Assembly (NCBI RefSeq): GCF_016811235.1
Contig: NZ_JAFBID010000048.1
Span: 1 to 46,983 of the forward strand
Length of the DNA stretch: 46,983 bases
Reading direction: 5' to 3'
Source of the DNA: Microvirga arabica
GTDB taxonomy: Bacteria; Pseudomonadota; Alphaproteobacteria; Rhizobiales; Beijerinckiaceae
Shown: in pieces, positions 17,774 through 27,245 of the stretch
Layout of the letters: each line of letters opens with the position of its first letter
Position numbering within the stretch: position 1 is the stretch's first letter
Position numbers and translations under genes: made by a program
Notes under the pieces: model-generated
Database searches by the model: none
What the model saw: only the letters and a program-made list of their open reading frames with translations
Told to the model about the DNA's origin: nothing

Positions 17774-18475
17774 ATGAAAATCACGTGGTTTGGTCATTCC
17801 GCCTTCCGGCTCGACTTCGCCGGCAAGGCTCTGCTCATCGACCCCTTCTTCACGGGCAACCCAGCCTTCGAGGGCGACAGGGAAAAGATCACGGACGGCA
17901 TCTCCCATATCCTCCTCACCCACGGCCATGGGGATCACGTGGGCGATACGGTGGACATCGCGAAGGCGACCGGCGCCAAGGTGGTGACGAATTTCGAGCT
18001 GTGCATGTACCTGGCAAAGCAGGGGCTCGAGAGCTTCGATCCCATGAACACCGGCGGCACCACGGACCAGGGCGGCTTCACCGTCACCATGGTGCGGGCG
18101 GACCATTCATCCGGCCTCGTGGAGATGGACGTGAACTTCCCCCTCGGCAGCGCCAATGGGATCATCGTGAAGGCGCCGGGCGAGCCCACGATCTACCACA
18201 TGGGCGATACGGACATCTTCGGCGACATGGCCCTCATCGCCGAGATCCATAAGCCCGACGTGGTGATCGTGCCCATCGGCGACCGCTTCACCATGGGCCC
18301 GGAGGTGGCGGCCCTCGCCGTCGAACGCTATTTCGGCAACGCCAAGGCGGCTATCCCCTGCCACTACGGCTCATTCCCGCCGCTGGTGCCCAATGCGGAC
18401 CGTTTCGTGGCCGCTCTCGACGGCAAGGGCATTCAGGTGGTGGTGCCGCACAAGACGATGGGGGTGACGGTTTAG
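17774..18475 (+). CDS. UPF0173-type metal-dependent hydrolase (metallo-beta-lactamase fold)
   Basis: 233 residues. The zinc-binding motif HGHGDH with flanking His50 ([10 protein letters not shown]) is intact, followed by [30 protein letters not shown] and CHYGSFPPL, matching the conserved UPF0173 family. The ATG at 17774 follows GAGAGGA and gives the family start [11 protein letters not shown]; a longer open frame from 17672 is not part of it. The natural substrate of the family is not established. Monocistronic, divergent from the sugar importer. Confidence 0.92.
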   Translation: MKITWFGHSAFRLDFAGKALLIDPFFTGNPAFEGDREKITDGISHILLTHGHGDHVGDTVDIAKATGAKVVTNFELCMYLAKQGLESFDPMNTGGTTDQGGFTVTMVRADHSSGLVEMDVNFPLGSANGIIVKAPGEPTIYHMGDTDIFGDMALIAEIHKPDVVIVPIGDRFTMGPEVAALAVERYFGNAKAAIPCHYGSFPPLVPNADRFVAALDGKGIQVVVPHKTMGVTV

Positions 18476-18499
18476 GGTATGATGGGAGTAAGGGTCTGA

Positions 18500-19201
18500 T
18501 CAGCGCTTCCCAGCCCGAAAAGATGAGAAGCGCAGCTTTTTCCCAGCGTCAGGAAACATCTCTCGGAGCTTCGCCTGTTCCTGAGCAGGCGCGGGCGAAG
18601 CTGCGACAGCGCCGGTTTTTCTTTCGAATAAACCGACATCGTCGCTCCGGATCTCAATGATGCCGGCATCAAGGATTCCGCCTGGGCGAACATCGATGAC
18701 GTTAGCTCCAAGAATAGGTGTTGCAGAACCCGACTCGGAAGCGAATGGATTGGCTCGGTCATCGCCTATCCAGCTTTTGTTTCGGCCAGAGGTACAGGTG
18801 ATGTTGGTCATCACGTAGGAGCCAGGTTCGATCGGCACGAACTGATCTTTGAACTCCTTCATGAGCTCGCTGTTGATACCTTTGAAGTCTTGGGTGAGCG
18901 CCTGCCCAAAGAAATTGGCCATCGCTTCCAACTGAGGCTTGGTATCGAACGACGTCACATAGCCGATATTGACGAAGCGGCTCATATCTATCTGCCCGCC
19001 TTTCAGGGGGCGCAGTCGGGCCATGCCAAGGCATGGCTGCCCATCTTTCCAAACACGAACGATAATCATGGCCGGTTCGTTGCTCTGAACCCGTTGATTA
19101 GCCTGTCGGGGATTTTCTCTGGCAGTCGTTGCTACCGGTAAGCTGTAAAAACCCGCGGCGATAACACAGAGAACCCAACGCAAAACCGACCGAAATGACA
19201 T
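18500..19201 (-). CDS. Exported hypothetical protein, 233 residues
   Basis: Begins MSFRSVLRWVLCVIAAGFYS, a Sec-type signal peptide likely cleaved near TTARE. The mature protein has PAMIIVRVWKDGQPCLGMARLRP, TNITCTSGRNKSW and VIDVRPGGILDAGIIEI; two cysteines might pair. The ATG at 19201 gives a normal signal peptide, unlike the 272-codon frame from 19318. The upstream region 19202-19300 is AT-rich and probably holds its promoter. GC content is lower than in the neighbours, hinting at acquisition. No family recognised. Confidence 0.65.
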   Translation of the reverse strand: MSFRSVLRWVLCVIAAGFYSLPVATTARENPRQANQRVQSNEPAMIIVRVWKDGQPCLGMARLRPLKGGQIDMSRFVNIGYVTSFDTKPQLEAMANFFGQALTQDFKGINSELMKEFKDQFVPIEPGSYVMTNITCTSGRNKSWIGDDRANPFASESGSATPILGANVIDVRPGGILDAGIIEIRSDDVGLFERKTGAVAASPAPAQEQAKLREMFPDAGKKLRFSSFRAGKR

Positions 19202-19461
19202 ATTCAAACTCTTCTTATGAGCTAGGCAAAACTTTCTTGGGATTAATGTAACATAGTTTCTTTCGTCTTTCACAGCTAGATTTTTGCTTGGGGGTGATTT
19301 CCTGAGCTGTGGTGGCAATGGGCGGGAGAGAACTCAGACGAGGCGTTCTTTCCGCGTAATGACTGAGGGGGAGGCATGGCTTGCCCCACATCCGCCGTTG
19401 CCCCCCGGCGCGGGCGGGTGCTATAGCCCGGCCAGCAGATTTCCAAGGGGTATGACCATCT

Positions 19462-19749
19462 ATGTCGGTCGATGAGAAAACGGTCCGCCGCATCGCCCAT
19501 CTGGCGCGCATTGCCGTGACGGATGAGGAGGTGCCCCATCTCCAGGGCGAGCTCAATGCCATCCTGTCCTTCGTCGAGCAGCTCAACGAGGTGAACGTGG
19601 AGGGCGTCGAGCCCATGACCTCCGTGACTCCCATGGTGATGAAGAAGCGCCAGGACGGCGTGACCGACGGAGGCTATCCGGAGAAGATCGTCCAGAACGC
19701 TCCTGCTACGGAAGACAACTTCTTCCTGGTGCCTAAAGTCGTCGAGTAG
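19462..19749 (+). CDS. gatC: Glutamyl-tRNA(Gln) amidotransferase subunit C
   Basis: 95-residue small subunit that stabilises GatA in the GatCAB complex, which converts Glu-tRNA(Gln) to Gln-tRNA(Gln) (and Asp-tRNA(Asn) where needed). Typical motifs: [40 protein letters not shown] and the C-terminal [17 protein letters not shown]. gatA follows 115 bp later with a palindromic repeat in between; gatB is a further 1.5 kb on, so the trio is split. Confidence 0.95.
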   Translation: MSVDEKTVRRIAHLARIAVTDEEVPHLQGELNAILSFVEQLNEVNVEGVEPMTSVTPMVMKKRQDGVTDGGYPEKIVQNAPATEDNFFLVPKVVE

Positions 19750-19753
19750 AGGC

Positions 19754-19853
19754 CGTCATCCCGGCCGGAGCGCGAGTGGAGAGCCGGGATCGCTAGACCA
19801 GTTTCAATTTCCAGACGATCCCGGATCGCGGCAGGGCCGCGTCCGGGATGACC
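19754..19853. repeat. Palindromic repeat between gatC and gatA
   Basis: Starts CCGTCATCCCGGCC and ends GGCCGCGTCCGGGATGACC; the ends pair as a long imperfect hairpin, with an inner AGCCGGGATCGC against GATCCCGGATCGC. It is in the transcribed spacer of gatC-gatA, where the folded RNA could slow or attenuate readthrough. Same family as the repeat at 35943. Confidence 0.8.
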
Positions 19854-19864
19854 AGGATGCTCCC

Positions 19865-21379
19865 GTGACCGAACTGACCCATCTCACCATTGCCGAGGCC
19901 CGCGACGGCCTGAAGGCCAAGACCTTCTCCGCCACCGAGCTGACGCAGGCCCATGTGGATGCCATTGAGAAGGCGAGAGCGCTCAACGCCTATGTGCTCG
20001 AGACGCCGGACAAGGCGCTCGCCATGGCCAAGGCCTCCGACGAGCGGATCGCCAAGGGCGAGGCCGGGGCGCTCGAGGGCATCCCGCTCGGCATCAAGGA
20101 CCTGTTCTGCACCGAGGGCGTGGTCTCCACGGCCAGCTCGAAGATCCTCGGCAACTTCAACCCGCCCTACGAGTCCACCGTCACCCGGAACCTCTGGAAC
20201 GACGGCGCCGTGATGCTCGGCAAGCTCAACATGGACGAGTTCGCCATGGGCTCGTCGAACGAGACCAGCGCCTTCGGGCCGGTCGTGTCGCCCTGGCGGC
20301 GCGAGGGCTCGAACGTGAGCGCGGACGCCTCCGGGCAAATCGAGGGCACGCATCTGGTGCCCGGCGGCTCCTCGGGCGGTTCGGCCGCAGCCGTCGCGGC
20401 CCATCTCTGCCTCGGTGCGACCGCCACGGATACGGGCGGCTCGATCCGCCAGCCTGCCGCCTTCACCGGCACGGTCGGCATCAAGCCGACCTACGGACGT
20501 GTCTCCCGCTGGGGCACGGTGGCTTTCGCCTCGTCCCTCGACCAGGCCGGCCCCATCACCCGCACGGTGCGCGACTCGGCCATCATGCTGGGCTCCATGG
20601 CGAGCCCCGACCCGAAGGACACCACCTGCGTGGATCTGCCGGTGCCGGATTTCGAGGCGGCCATCTCCCGCGGCGTGAAGGGCCTCAAGATCGGCATTCC
20701 GAAGGAATACCGGATCGACGGCATGTCGCCCGAGATCGAGCAACTCTGGCACCAGGGCGCCGAATGGCTGCGCGCGGCCGGCGCCGAGATCGTCGAGGTC
20801 TCGCTGCCGCACACCAAATACGCGCTGCCCGCCTATTACATCGTGGCACCGGCCGAGGCGTCCTCGAATCTCGCCCGCTATGACGGCGTGCGCTACGGCC
20901 TGCGCGAGAACGGCCGGGACATCGTCGATCTCTATGAGAAGTCCCGCGCCGCCGGCTTCGGCCGCGAGGTCAAGCGCCGCATCATGATCGGCACCTATGT
21001 GCTCTCGGCGGGCTATTACGATGCCTATTACGTCCGGGCCCAGAAGCTGCGCACGCTCATCAAGCGCGACTTCGAGGAGGTCTATGCTCAAGGGGTGCAC
21101 GCCATCCTGACCCCGGCAACGCCGTCCGCCGCCTTCGGCATCGGCGAGAAGGGCTCGGGCGATCCGGTCGAGATGTACCTCAACGACATCTTCACCGTCA
21201 CCGTGAACATGGCGGGCCTGCCGGGCATCGCCGTGCCGGCCGGGCTCGATGCCCAGGGGCTGCCGCTCGGCCTCCAGCTCATCGGCCGCGCCTTCGACGA
21301 GGAGACCCTCTTCGCTGCAGGCCAGGTGATCGAGGATTCCGCCGGCCGCATCAAGCTGCCCCAGGCTTGGTGGGCCTGA
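19865..21379 (+). CDS. gatA: Glutamyl-tRNA(Gln) amidotransferase subunit A
   Basis: 504-residue amidase-signature enzyme that releases ammonia from glutamine for transamidation. The Ser-cisSer-Lys triad is Lys78 (GIKDLF), Ser169 ([11 protein letters not shown]) and Ser193 ([11 protein letters not shown]). Length and C-terminus ([14 protein letters not shown]) are normal. The start is GTG at 19865. Its 3' end overlaps by about 10 bases with the start of a small membrane-protein gene. Confidence 0.96.
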   Translation: MTELTHLTIAEARDGLKAKTFSATELTQAHVDAIEKARALNAYVLETPDKALAMAKASDERIAKGEAGALEGIPLGIKDLFCTEGVVSTASSKILGNFNPPYESTVTRNLWNDGAVMLGKLNMDEFAMGSSNETSAFGPVVSPWRREGSNVSADASGQIEGTHLVPGGSSGGSAAAVAAHLCLGATATDTGGSIRQPAAFTGTVGIKPTYGRVSRWGTVAFASSLDQAGPITRTVRDSAIMLGSMASPDPKDTTCVDLPVPDFEAAISRGVKGLKIGIPKEYRIDGMSPEIEQLWHQGAEWLRAAGAEIVEVSLPHTKYALPAYYIVAPAEASSNLARYDGVRYGLRENGRDIVDLYEKSRAAGFGREVKRRIMIGTYVLSAGYYDAYYVRAQKLRTLIKRDFEEVYAQGVHAILTPATPSAAFGIGEKGSGDPVEMYLNDIFTVTVNMAGLPGIAVPAGLDAQGLPLGLQLIGRAFDEETLFAAGQVIEDSAGRIKLPQAWWA

Positions 21380-21684
21380 GCGACGTGGGACCGACCGTTC
21401 CCGTCGTCACCCTCTGGGACTGGCTGCCGGCCGCCTTCGATCCGGTGCTGATACTGATCGCGGTCTGGCTCGGCTGGAAGGCCGACCAGTTCGGCAAGGT
21501 GCTGATCGTCGGCATGGTGGCGCTGGCCGTATCCGTGCTCGTCTCCTGGGGGATCAGCAGCTTAGGGATCCCCTGGATCGCACCCGTGCGGTCCGACGGG
21601 CTGACCCTGTTTCCCGTGCGCTTCGTGGCCGCCATGCTCTGGGCGAGCGGCGCCTATGCCGCCCGCCGGCTGGCCAAGGGTTAG
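21370..21684 (+). CDS. Small membrane protein overlapping the gatA end
   Basis: About 104 residues with three hydrophobic segments ([53 protein letters not shown]). The start is either GTG at 21370, within gatA, or GTG at 21385 just past the gatA stop. It is probably co-transcribed with gatC and gatA. No family recognised; it could be an inner-membrane protein of unknown function. Confidence 0.6.
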   Translation: MGLSDVGPTVPVVTLWDWLPAAFDPVLILIAVWLGWKADQFGKVLIVGMVALAVSVLVSWGISSLGIPWIAPVRSDGLTLFPVRFVAAMLWASGAYAARRLAKG

Positions 21685-21694
21685 GGTTGAAGGG

Positions 21695-22222
21695 CTAAGT
21701 TTCCGCAAGCCCTGCGCCGGAACCTGCCGGGTTGCCCAGCGCTGTTGCGATCTCCGCAAGCGTCGCCTTCTCGGCATCGCTGACGGCCACGCCGCCGAAG
21801 CCTAGGAACCCGCCTTCTTTGCCGGCTTCCGCCGACTTCCGGGCGACGCTCCAGAGCCAGGATTTGAAGGACGCGGCCTCGTCCGGTGCCTTGGCGTCGA
21901 GAAGCGTCGACACGCCGTGAAGCTCCTCGATGGCCTTGCGCTTCACATCGGCGAACTGGCTGCCCTTGAATTGGCTCTGAAAGGACTCGCGCACGGCATT
22001 GCGCGTCTCGGTGTTGGCGATGTCGTCCGCCACGGCTTTCACCAGCGGCGTCGCCTGAGCGTCCTGCTTGGCTTCGAGCAGTGCCCAGCCGCTGGACATG
22101 GATTCCTGCAGCAGGCTCCAGAGTCCGCCCGGATCGGCCGCCGTGATCGCCATGCTGGCCACCACGGGACTTGCGACGAGACGGGACCATTCTTCCGGGG
22201 TGAAGCTCGACTTGTTCGCCAT
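21695..22222 (-). CDS. Hypothetical cytoplasmic protein, 175 residues
   Basis: Starts MANKSSFTPEEWSRLVASPV with AGGAGG eight bases upstream. The sequence is helical and alanine-rich, with a Gly-rich GKEGGFLGFGGVAVSDAEKATL near the C-terminus. The FTPEEW...SP...AMAIT pattern resembles small uncharacterised alphaproteobacterial proteins. It is convergent with the gatA-linked membrane gene, ten bases apart, and interrupts the gatCA...gatB block on the opposite strand. Confidence 0.7.
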   Translation of the reverse strand: MANKSSFTPEEWSRLVASPVVASMAITAADPGGLWSLLQESMSSGWALLEAKQDAQATPLVKAVADDIANTETRNAVRESFQSQFKGSQFADVKRKAIEELHGVSTLLDAKAPDEAASFKSWLWSVARKSAEAGKEGGFLGFGGVAVSDAEKATLAEIATALGNPAGSGAGLAET

Positions 22223-22305
22223 GGTTGGCCTCCTGACATGCAGCCGGTGGGAAACTCCCAAGCGGAACCGCTCAAGCTTGCCCCTGGTTCCTTGGCAGGA
22301 CAAGC

Positions 22306-22342
22306 CCAAAAGGAATGGGCCCGACCGTGAGGTCAGGCCCAT
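22306..22342 (-). terminator. Rho-independent terminator after the small membrane gene
   Basis: Read on the minus strand, ATGGGCCTGACC-TCAC-GGTCGGGCCCAT forms a 12-bp stem with one mismatch, followed by TCCTTTT. It lies just after the stop of the gene at 22371-22691 and before the next minus-strand gene. Confidence 0.75.
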
Positions 22343-22370
22343 CCTGCGCAGTGAAACGCGAGACGCTAAA

Positions 22371-22691
22371 TTACTGCTGCGGAGCCGGGGTGGCCGGAGC
22401 AGCCGGAGCTGCCGGAGCCGGGGTGGTCGGGGTCGCCGGAGCGGTCGAGGAACCGCCGGTGGCGCCGGAACCCGTGCTCGGCGAAGTGCTTTCCGTCTGG
22501 GTGCCGGTAGAGCCGGTCGTGCTGGGCTCGTTGCTGCCGCCATCATAGAAGAGGAAGGCGAGCAGGCCCAGAGCGATAACAAGACCGCCGATCACGTAAG
22601 CAAGTGTGTTCGAACCGCGCCCGGTGTTATCGTAGACGTTCGTCTCGCGATTGTAGACGTTGGGTTCGCGATCCATGGGATCCATAGCCAT
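22371..22691 (-). CDS. Single-pass membrane protein with Pro/Ala/Thr-rich tail
   Basis: 106 residues: a polar start (MAMDPMDREPNVYNRETNVY), one helix (TLAYVIGGLVIALGLLAFLF), then a low-complexity Gly/Ser/Thr and finally Ala/Pro tail ending APAAPAAPATPAPQQ. AAGGAG sits 7 bases before the ATG at 22691. The tail is probably periplasmic and unstructured. It has its own terminator. No family is recognised beyond small membrane-anchored proteins of Rhizobiales. Confidence 0.7.
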   Translation of the reverse strand: MAMDPMDREPNVYNRETNVYDNTGRGSNTLAYVIGGLVIALGLLAFLFYDGGSNEPSTTGSTGTQTESTSPSTGSGATGGSSTAPATPTTPAPAAPAAPATPAPQQ

Positions 22692-22912
22692 TTTGAAACT
22701 CCTTGACCGTTTTACCTCCCGAACAACGCCGTATGTGGGATGGGGTTTCATCGCAGCGTGGCAATTATTTTCGAAAACTGTGCATAAATTGTTTCTGATC
22801 TTAACGATTGGGTCATCACCCTGAACGCCCGTTCATTTTGAAGGGGGTTGACCGGTTCAAGCGCCGCTCGTACTCCGATCAAGAAATATAAGAGATCAAA
22901 GGCGCAAGGCTC

Positions 22913-24388
22913 ATGAACGCTCCGGTCAACCCTAAGAAGCTCATCAAAGGCGCGACAGGCGATTGGGAAATCGTCATCGGCATGGAGATCCATGCCCAGG
23001 TGACGAGCCAGGCCAAGCTGTTCTCCGGCGCCTCCACGGCCTTCGGCAACGACCCCAACAGCAACGTTTCCCTCGTGGACGCGGCCATGCCGGGCATGCT
23101 GCCGGTGATCAACGAGGAATGCGTGCGCCAGGCCATCCGCACGGGCCTCGGCCTCAAGGCCGAGATCAACCTGCGCAGCACCTTCGACCGCAAGAACTAC
23201 TTCTATCCGGACCTGCCGCAGGGCTACCAGATCAGCCAGTACAAGAGCCCCATCGTGGGCGAGGGCGAGGTGATCGTGGACGTGCCGGAAACGGGCGAGA
23301 CCATCACCGTGCGCATCGAGCGCCTGCATCTCGAGCAGGATGCCGGCAAGTCGATCCATGACCTGCACCCGACCATGAGCTTCGTCGACCTCAATCGCTC
23401 CGGCGTGGCGCTCATGGAGATCGTGTCGAAGCCGGACCTGCGCTCGGCCGACGAGGCCCGCGCCTACGTGACCAAGCTGCGCACGATCCTGCGCTATCTC
23501 GGCACCTGCGACGGCGACATGGACAAGGGCAACCTTCGCGCCGACGTGAACGTCTCCGTGCGCCGTCCGGGCGACGAGCTCGGCACCCGCTGCGAAATCA
23601 AGAACGTCAACTCCATCCGCTTCATCGGGCAGGCCATCGAGTACGAGGCGCGGCGCCAGATCGCGATCATCGAGGATGGCGGCACCATCGACCAGGAAAC
23701 CCGCCTCTACGATCCGGGCAAGGGCGAGACCCGCTCCATGCGCTCCAAGGAAGAGGCGCACGATTACCGCTACTTCCCTGATCCGGACCTGCTGCCGCTG
23801 GAGTTCGACCGGGCCTATGTGGACGATCTGGCGAAAGGCTTGCCGGAACTGCCGGATGAGAAGAAGGCGCGGTTCATGGCCGATTACGGCCTCTCGCCCT
23901 ACGACGCCAGCGTGCTGGTGGCCGAGCGCGCTTCCGCCGACTACTTCGAGGAGGTGGCCAAGGGCCGCGACGGCAAGGCCGCGGCGAACTGGATCATCAA
24001 CGAGCTGTTCGGCCGCCTGAACAAGGAAGGCAAGGACATCTCGCAGACCCCGGTCTCGGCCGCGCAGCTCGGCGCCATCATCGAGCTCATCGGCGAGAAC
24101 GTGATCTCCGGCAAAATCGCCAAGGACCTGTTCGAGATCGTCTTCACGGAAGGCGGCGACCCGCGCGAACTCGTGGAAACACGCGGCATGAAGCAGGTCA
24201 CCGACACCGGCGCCATCGAGAGGGCCGTGGACGAGATCATCGCGGCCAATCCCGACAAGGTGGAGCAGGCGAAGGCGAAGCCCACCCTGCTCGGCTGGTT
24301 CGTCGGCCAGACCATGAAGGCCACGGGCGGTAAGGCCAATCCACAGGCACTCAACGAGATCCTCAAGCGCAAGCTCGGGATCGAGTAA
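22913..24388 (+). CDS. gatB: Aspartyl/glutamyl-tRNA amidotransferase subunit B
   Basis: 491-residue kinase/transamidase subunit that phosphorylates the tRNA-bound Glu and channels ammonia from GatA. Motifs: [51 protein letters not shown] and the C-terminal YqeY/GatB tail ([17 protein letters not shown]). Length is normal. It is on the same strand as gatC and gatA but detached from them by two minus-strand genes, so it needs its own promoter in 22700-22912. Confidence 0.96.
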   Translation: MNAPVNPKKLIKGATGDWEIVIGMEIHAQVTSQAKLFSGASTAFGNDPNSNVSLVDAAMPGMLPVINEECVRQAIRTGLGLKAEINLRSTFDRKNYFYPDLPQGYQISQYKSPIVGEGEVIVDVPETGETITVRIERLHLEQDAGKSIHDLHPTMSFVDLNRSGVALMEIVSKPDLRSADEARAYVTKLRTILRYLGTCDGDMDKGNLRADVNVSVRRPGDELGTRCEIKNVNSIRFIGQAIEYEARRQIAIIEDGGTIDQETRLYDPGKGETRSMRSKEEAHDYRYFPDPDLLPLEFDRAYVDDLAKGLPELPDEKKARFMADYGLSPYDASVLVAERASADYFEEVAKGRDGKAAANWIINELFGRLNKEGKDISQTPVSAAQLGAIIELIGENVISGKIAKDLFEIVFTEGGDPRELVETRGMKQVTDTGAIERAVDEIIAANPDKVEQAKAKPTLLGWFVGQTMKATGGKANPQALNEILKRKLGIE

Positions 24389-24452
24389 GGCTATTGACCA
24401 TGCCGGCGGAGCGCAGTTCGGGCTCCGCCGGATCTTGCAAGGCACCGCTCCC

Positions 24453-25088
24453 GTGACCTCGCAGCCCAGTCCCTTTGCTTCGCACTGGCTGATCCGCGAC
24501 ATCGTGATCGGGTCGCATCGCGCTGCCGTCGGGCCGGGCGGTGTGCTGTTCGTGGGCGATTCCATCGTCGAGGGCTTCTACTGGAACCGGATCGCCTTCC
24601 TGCCCGTGCTGAATGCCGGCTATTCCGGCATCTGGACCGAGGCACTGGAGCCGCGGGTGCCGCTTCTCCTGCAATCCGCAAAACCCGGCATCGCGGTGCT
24701 GCTCGTCGGCACGAACGATGCGAAGAAGGACTGCACCGAGAGTGCCCTCGACGAGGTTGCGAGGCATTTCGAAACCATCATCCGCCACTTCGAAGCCGCC
24801 TTTGTGCCGGTGATCGTCATGACACCGCCGCCGATTGAGCGTGCCAAGCGCCTCACGAATTTCTATTCGGCCGACGCGATGGCTTCCTTGAGCCGCCGGA
24901 TCGTGCAGATTGCCGACGGCCGTGCAGCGGCCATCGTGGACTTGCAGAAGGCGTTCTCCGACAGGAATGGTGCCGCGAAGGCAGGGCTCACCACAGACGG
25001 CATTCATCTGTCGGTGGGCGCCTATCGCGGGCTGCACGACGTGCTTGAAAAGACGGTCGCCTCACTGGCGACCAAGAAGGGGCAATGA
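24453..25088 (+). CDS. SGNH/GDSL-family hydrolase
   Basis: 211-residue lipase/esterase-type hydrolase. Block I is GDSIVEG with nucleophile Ser37, block II NAGYSG (Gly), block III GTND (Asn88), and block V DGIHLS with Asp182 and His185, so the catalytic set is complete. There is no signal peptide, so it is probably cytoplasmic. The start is taken as GTG at 24453; a TTG at 24435 would add six residues. It overlaps the following GNAT gene by four bases (ATGA). Substrate unknown. Confidence 0.85.
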   Translation: MTSQPSPFASHWLIRDIVIGSHRAAVGPGGVLFVGDSIVEGFYWNRIAFLPVLNAGYSGIWTEALEPRVPLLLQSAKPGIAVLLVGTNDAKKDCTESALDEVARHFETIIRHFEAAFVPVIVMTPPPIERAKRLTNFYSADAMASLSRRIVQIADGRAAAIVDLQKAFSDRNGAAKAGLTTDGIHLSVGAYRGLHDVLEKTVASLATKKGQ

Positions 25089-25612
25089 TGAACCTGGCAC
25101 TCAAGGTCGAAAGCCTGTCGGCGATCCGGCCAGTCCGCGACAGCGACCGGCAGGATCTCTTCGGGCTGATCGCAATCTGCTATGCGGATTATCCCGGCTG
25201 CTTCGTCGATCCTCACGACGACCTGCCGGATCTGCGCGCGCCGAGCACGTCCTATGACCGCACCGGCGGCGCCTTCTGGGCCGTCGAGGACGAGCGCGGA
25301 CGCGTCTGCGCCTGCGTGGCGGTGGATTTTCCGGAAAGCGGAACCGCGGAACTGCACCGGCTCTACGTGCGTCCGGACCAGCGCGGAATGGGATTGGGCT
25401 TGCGCCTCGTGCATCAGGCCGAGGCGCACGCGCGCAGCAGAGGCGCATCGCGCATGGTTCTGTGGTCCGACACGCGCTTCGTCACGGCGCATCGGCTCTA
25501 CACGAGGTTGGGATATAGGCAGCTGCCGGAGCCAAGGCAGCTCACCGATATTTCCAGGTCGGTGGAGTATGGATTCGAAAAGGACGCTTTGGGAATTCAG
25601 CCTCCTCCGTGA
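25085..25612 (+). CDS. GNAT-family N-acetyltransferase
   Basis: 175 residues with the GNAT fold: beta strands around CACVAVDFPESGTAELHRLYV, acetyl-CoA loop RPDQRGMGLGLRLV (motif A, Q/R-x-x-G-x-G/A) and AHRLYTRLGYRQLPEP near the C-terminus. It acetylates an unknown small molecule or peptide. Translation is coupled to the SGNH hydrolase by an ATGA overlap, so the pair may act on the same pathway, for example modification and removal of acyl groups; that is inference. Confidence 0.85.
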   Translation: MMNLALKVESLSAIRPVRDSDRQDLFGLIAICYADYPGCFVDPHDDLPDLRAPSTSYDRTGGAFWAVEDERGRVCACVAVDFPESGTAELHRLYVRPDQRGMGLGLRLVHQAEAHARSRGASRMVLWSDTRFVTAHRLYTRLGYRQLPEPRQLTDISRSVEYGFEKDALGIQPPP

Positions 25613-25649
25613 TAATGCTCACGCCAATAGCATCCGAATAGGAAACAGC

Positions 25650-26282
25650 ATGTTTGAGGTTGGAAGCGTCCTCGTCGGCATCTTTTTGGCCCAGGCGTCG
25701 CCCGGTCCCAACATGATGGCTGTTTCCTCCGTCTCGCTCGGCAGCGGGCGCCGGCTCGGCATCATCACCGCTGCCGGCGTTGCAACGGGCGTATTCCTCT
25801 GGGCGCTTCTCGCGACATTAGGCATCGGTGCGATTCTCAAGGCTTTTCCGCAGACGATCACGGCGATGCGCCTCATCGGCGGCGGCTACCTGCTGTACCT
25901 GGGCGTGAGAGCCTTGCGGGGCGCCTTCGTGTCCTCGGGACAGGGAGCGGCGGCAGGGCACGCAGAAGCAGGAGCTGCAGCGGCCTATCGCCGTGGATTC
26001 TTCGTCGCGATCACGAACCCGAAGGCTGCGCTCGTGTGGGCTGCGATCTCCATGTATCTCGCATCCTCCGGCCTTTCCTCGCTGCACTTCCTGTTCATCG
26101 ACGTCGGTGCGGCCCTGTCGGCCCTGCTGATCTACGGCGCCTACGCGCTGATCTTCTCGACCGGCCTCGTCATGCGCGTCTATGCGCGCTTCTTGCGCGT
26201 GATCGAAGGAGGCTTCGGGGCCATCTTCGGCGCGATCGGAGCAAAGCTCTTCATCGACGGCGTGCGCGAACTGAAGGCTTGA
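25650..26282 (+). CDS. LysE-family translocator (amino acid exporter-like)
   Basis: 210-residue membrane protein of the LysE/RhtB family. Six hydrophobic helices are visible; the family start FLAQASPGPNMMAVSS and the later RRGFFVAITNPKAALVW are characteristic. AGGAA lies eight bases before the ATG at 25650; a much longer open frame in the same phase belongs to the shadow of the GNAT gene. It is third in the SGNH-GNAT-LysE run and ends before a strong terminator. Exported substrate unknown. Confidence 0.9.
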   Translation: MFEVGSVLVGIFLAQASPGPNMMAVSSVSLGSGRRLGIITAAGVATGVFLWALLATLGIGAILKAFPQTITAMRLIGGGYLLYLGVRALRGAFVSSGQGAAAGHAEAGAAAAYRRGFFVAITNPKAALVWAAISMYLASSGLSSLHFLFIDVGAALSALLIYGAYALIFSTGLVMRVYARFLRVIEGGFGAIFGAIGAKLFIDGVRELKA

Positions 26283-26320
26283 GGCTGGTAAAGCCGCCCT
26301 TGATGGAGTAGTGTCTTCCC

Positions 26321-26347
26321 GCGGCTGAACGACTCAGCCGCTTTTTT
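26321..26347 (+). terminator. Rho-independent terminator after the LysE gene
   Basis: A perfect 8-bp stem GCGGCTGA-ACGAC-TCAGCCGC followed directly by six Ts. It closes the gatB-SGNH-GNAT-LysE run or its last part. Confidence 0.92.
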
Positions 26348-26439
26348 CACCTGCAGCCGAAGGAGGCGTCACATGGTCATGAACTTTGCTCCATGCGCAA
26401 TCGCGGCAATCCTTCCCTCTCAATTCGCTGCAGGTTCCT

Positions 26440-26625
26440 ATGAAGCAGATTACGCTTTCCCTTGTGTGGCTCACCGTCCGCATTGATCTCATTCCCGCCG
26501 TGCGGGAGCGCGGCCACAAGCCCCTGAAGTCACTTCCACCCTCCGAGCTGCCGGCTTCGCTGCGCGCGAGGCTCAGCGCACACTTGCTCAGGGACATCGG
26601 AGAAGACAGCAGCGGGCGCGACTGA
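26440..26625 (+). CDS. Possible small protein, 61 residues
   Basis: Begins MKQITLSLVWLTVRIDLIPA, followed by a basic, Pro-rich part and RARLSAHLLRDIGEDSSGRD. The frame could also start at 26386. Shine-Dalgarno is weak (GCAGG about 6 bases upstream). It lies in a 450-bp gap between a terminator and a convergent minus-strand gene. Codon usage is compatible with a gene, but no family is recognised. Confidence 0.4.
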   Translation: MKQITLSLVWLTVRIDLIPAVRERGHKPLKSLPPSELPASLRARLSAHLLRDIGEDSSGRD

Positions 26626-26730
26626 CCATGAGTGACAACCGAATGGAGGATGCGTCACGCGCATCCTCCTGCTCTTCATCGCGCAACGAAGTGCGTCAAC
26701 GATCACGGCGCCCGCCGCAACGGGCGCGGT

Positions 26731-27150
26731 TCAAGCCTCGGCCACCCCGTATTCCTCCGCATAGCGGTTGGCGACCCGCGTCTGCCACAGGCACAGCACC
26801 GGCGCGACGATCAGCTCGACGATCAGGCCACCCAGCATGACGAGCGAGGGCAGGCCGGTGAGGGCAAGGCCGATGAGGCGGCTCAAGCCTCCGATGACCA
26901 CGAGCAATGTCAGCAGCCGAATGCGCCCGGTGTGGATCTCGATGGAGGGCAGGGTGCTCCAGAAGCACAGGCCGATCCCTAAGAGCAGGCCTGACAGATA
27001 GCGGAAGTGGCTCTCCGCCGAGATGCTCACCGCATCGCCCGTGAGCGCCTGCCCGAACAGTACGCCGTAGAGCCCCGTTGCGACCGGGATGACCGCCACG
27101 ATGGCAACGGCCTGCTGAAGCAGCTTTCGCTCACGCGCCATGCCGGGCAT
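26731..27150 (-). CDS. DUF4345-type four-helix membrane protein
   Basis: 139 residues with four hydrophobic segments: LLQQAVAIVAVIPVATGLYG, FRYLSGLLLGIGLCFW, IRLLTLLVVIGGLSRLIGLA and LVMLGGLIVELIVAPVLC. The motif SHFRYLSGLLLGIGL is typical of DUF4345 proteins. GAGGAG lies six bases before the ATG at 27150. Inner-membrane protein of unknown role. It is divergent from the GST gene at 27246. Confidence 0.75.
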   Translation of the reverse strand: MPGMARERKLLQQAVAIVAVIPVATGLYGVLFGQALTGDAVSISAESHFRYLSGLLLGIGLCFWSTLPSIEIHTGRIRLLTLLVVIGGLSRLIGLALTGLPSLVMLGGLIVELIVAPVLCLWQTRVANRYAEEYGVAEA

Positions 27151-27245
27151 GGGATCTCCTCAAGTTTCAGGATTCGGCTCCTTTCCGATTGAGACACAAT
27201 CCACTAGGCTCTGCGCAACAGAATTTTCATCAGGGGGCTCTCGCC

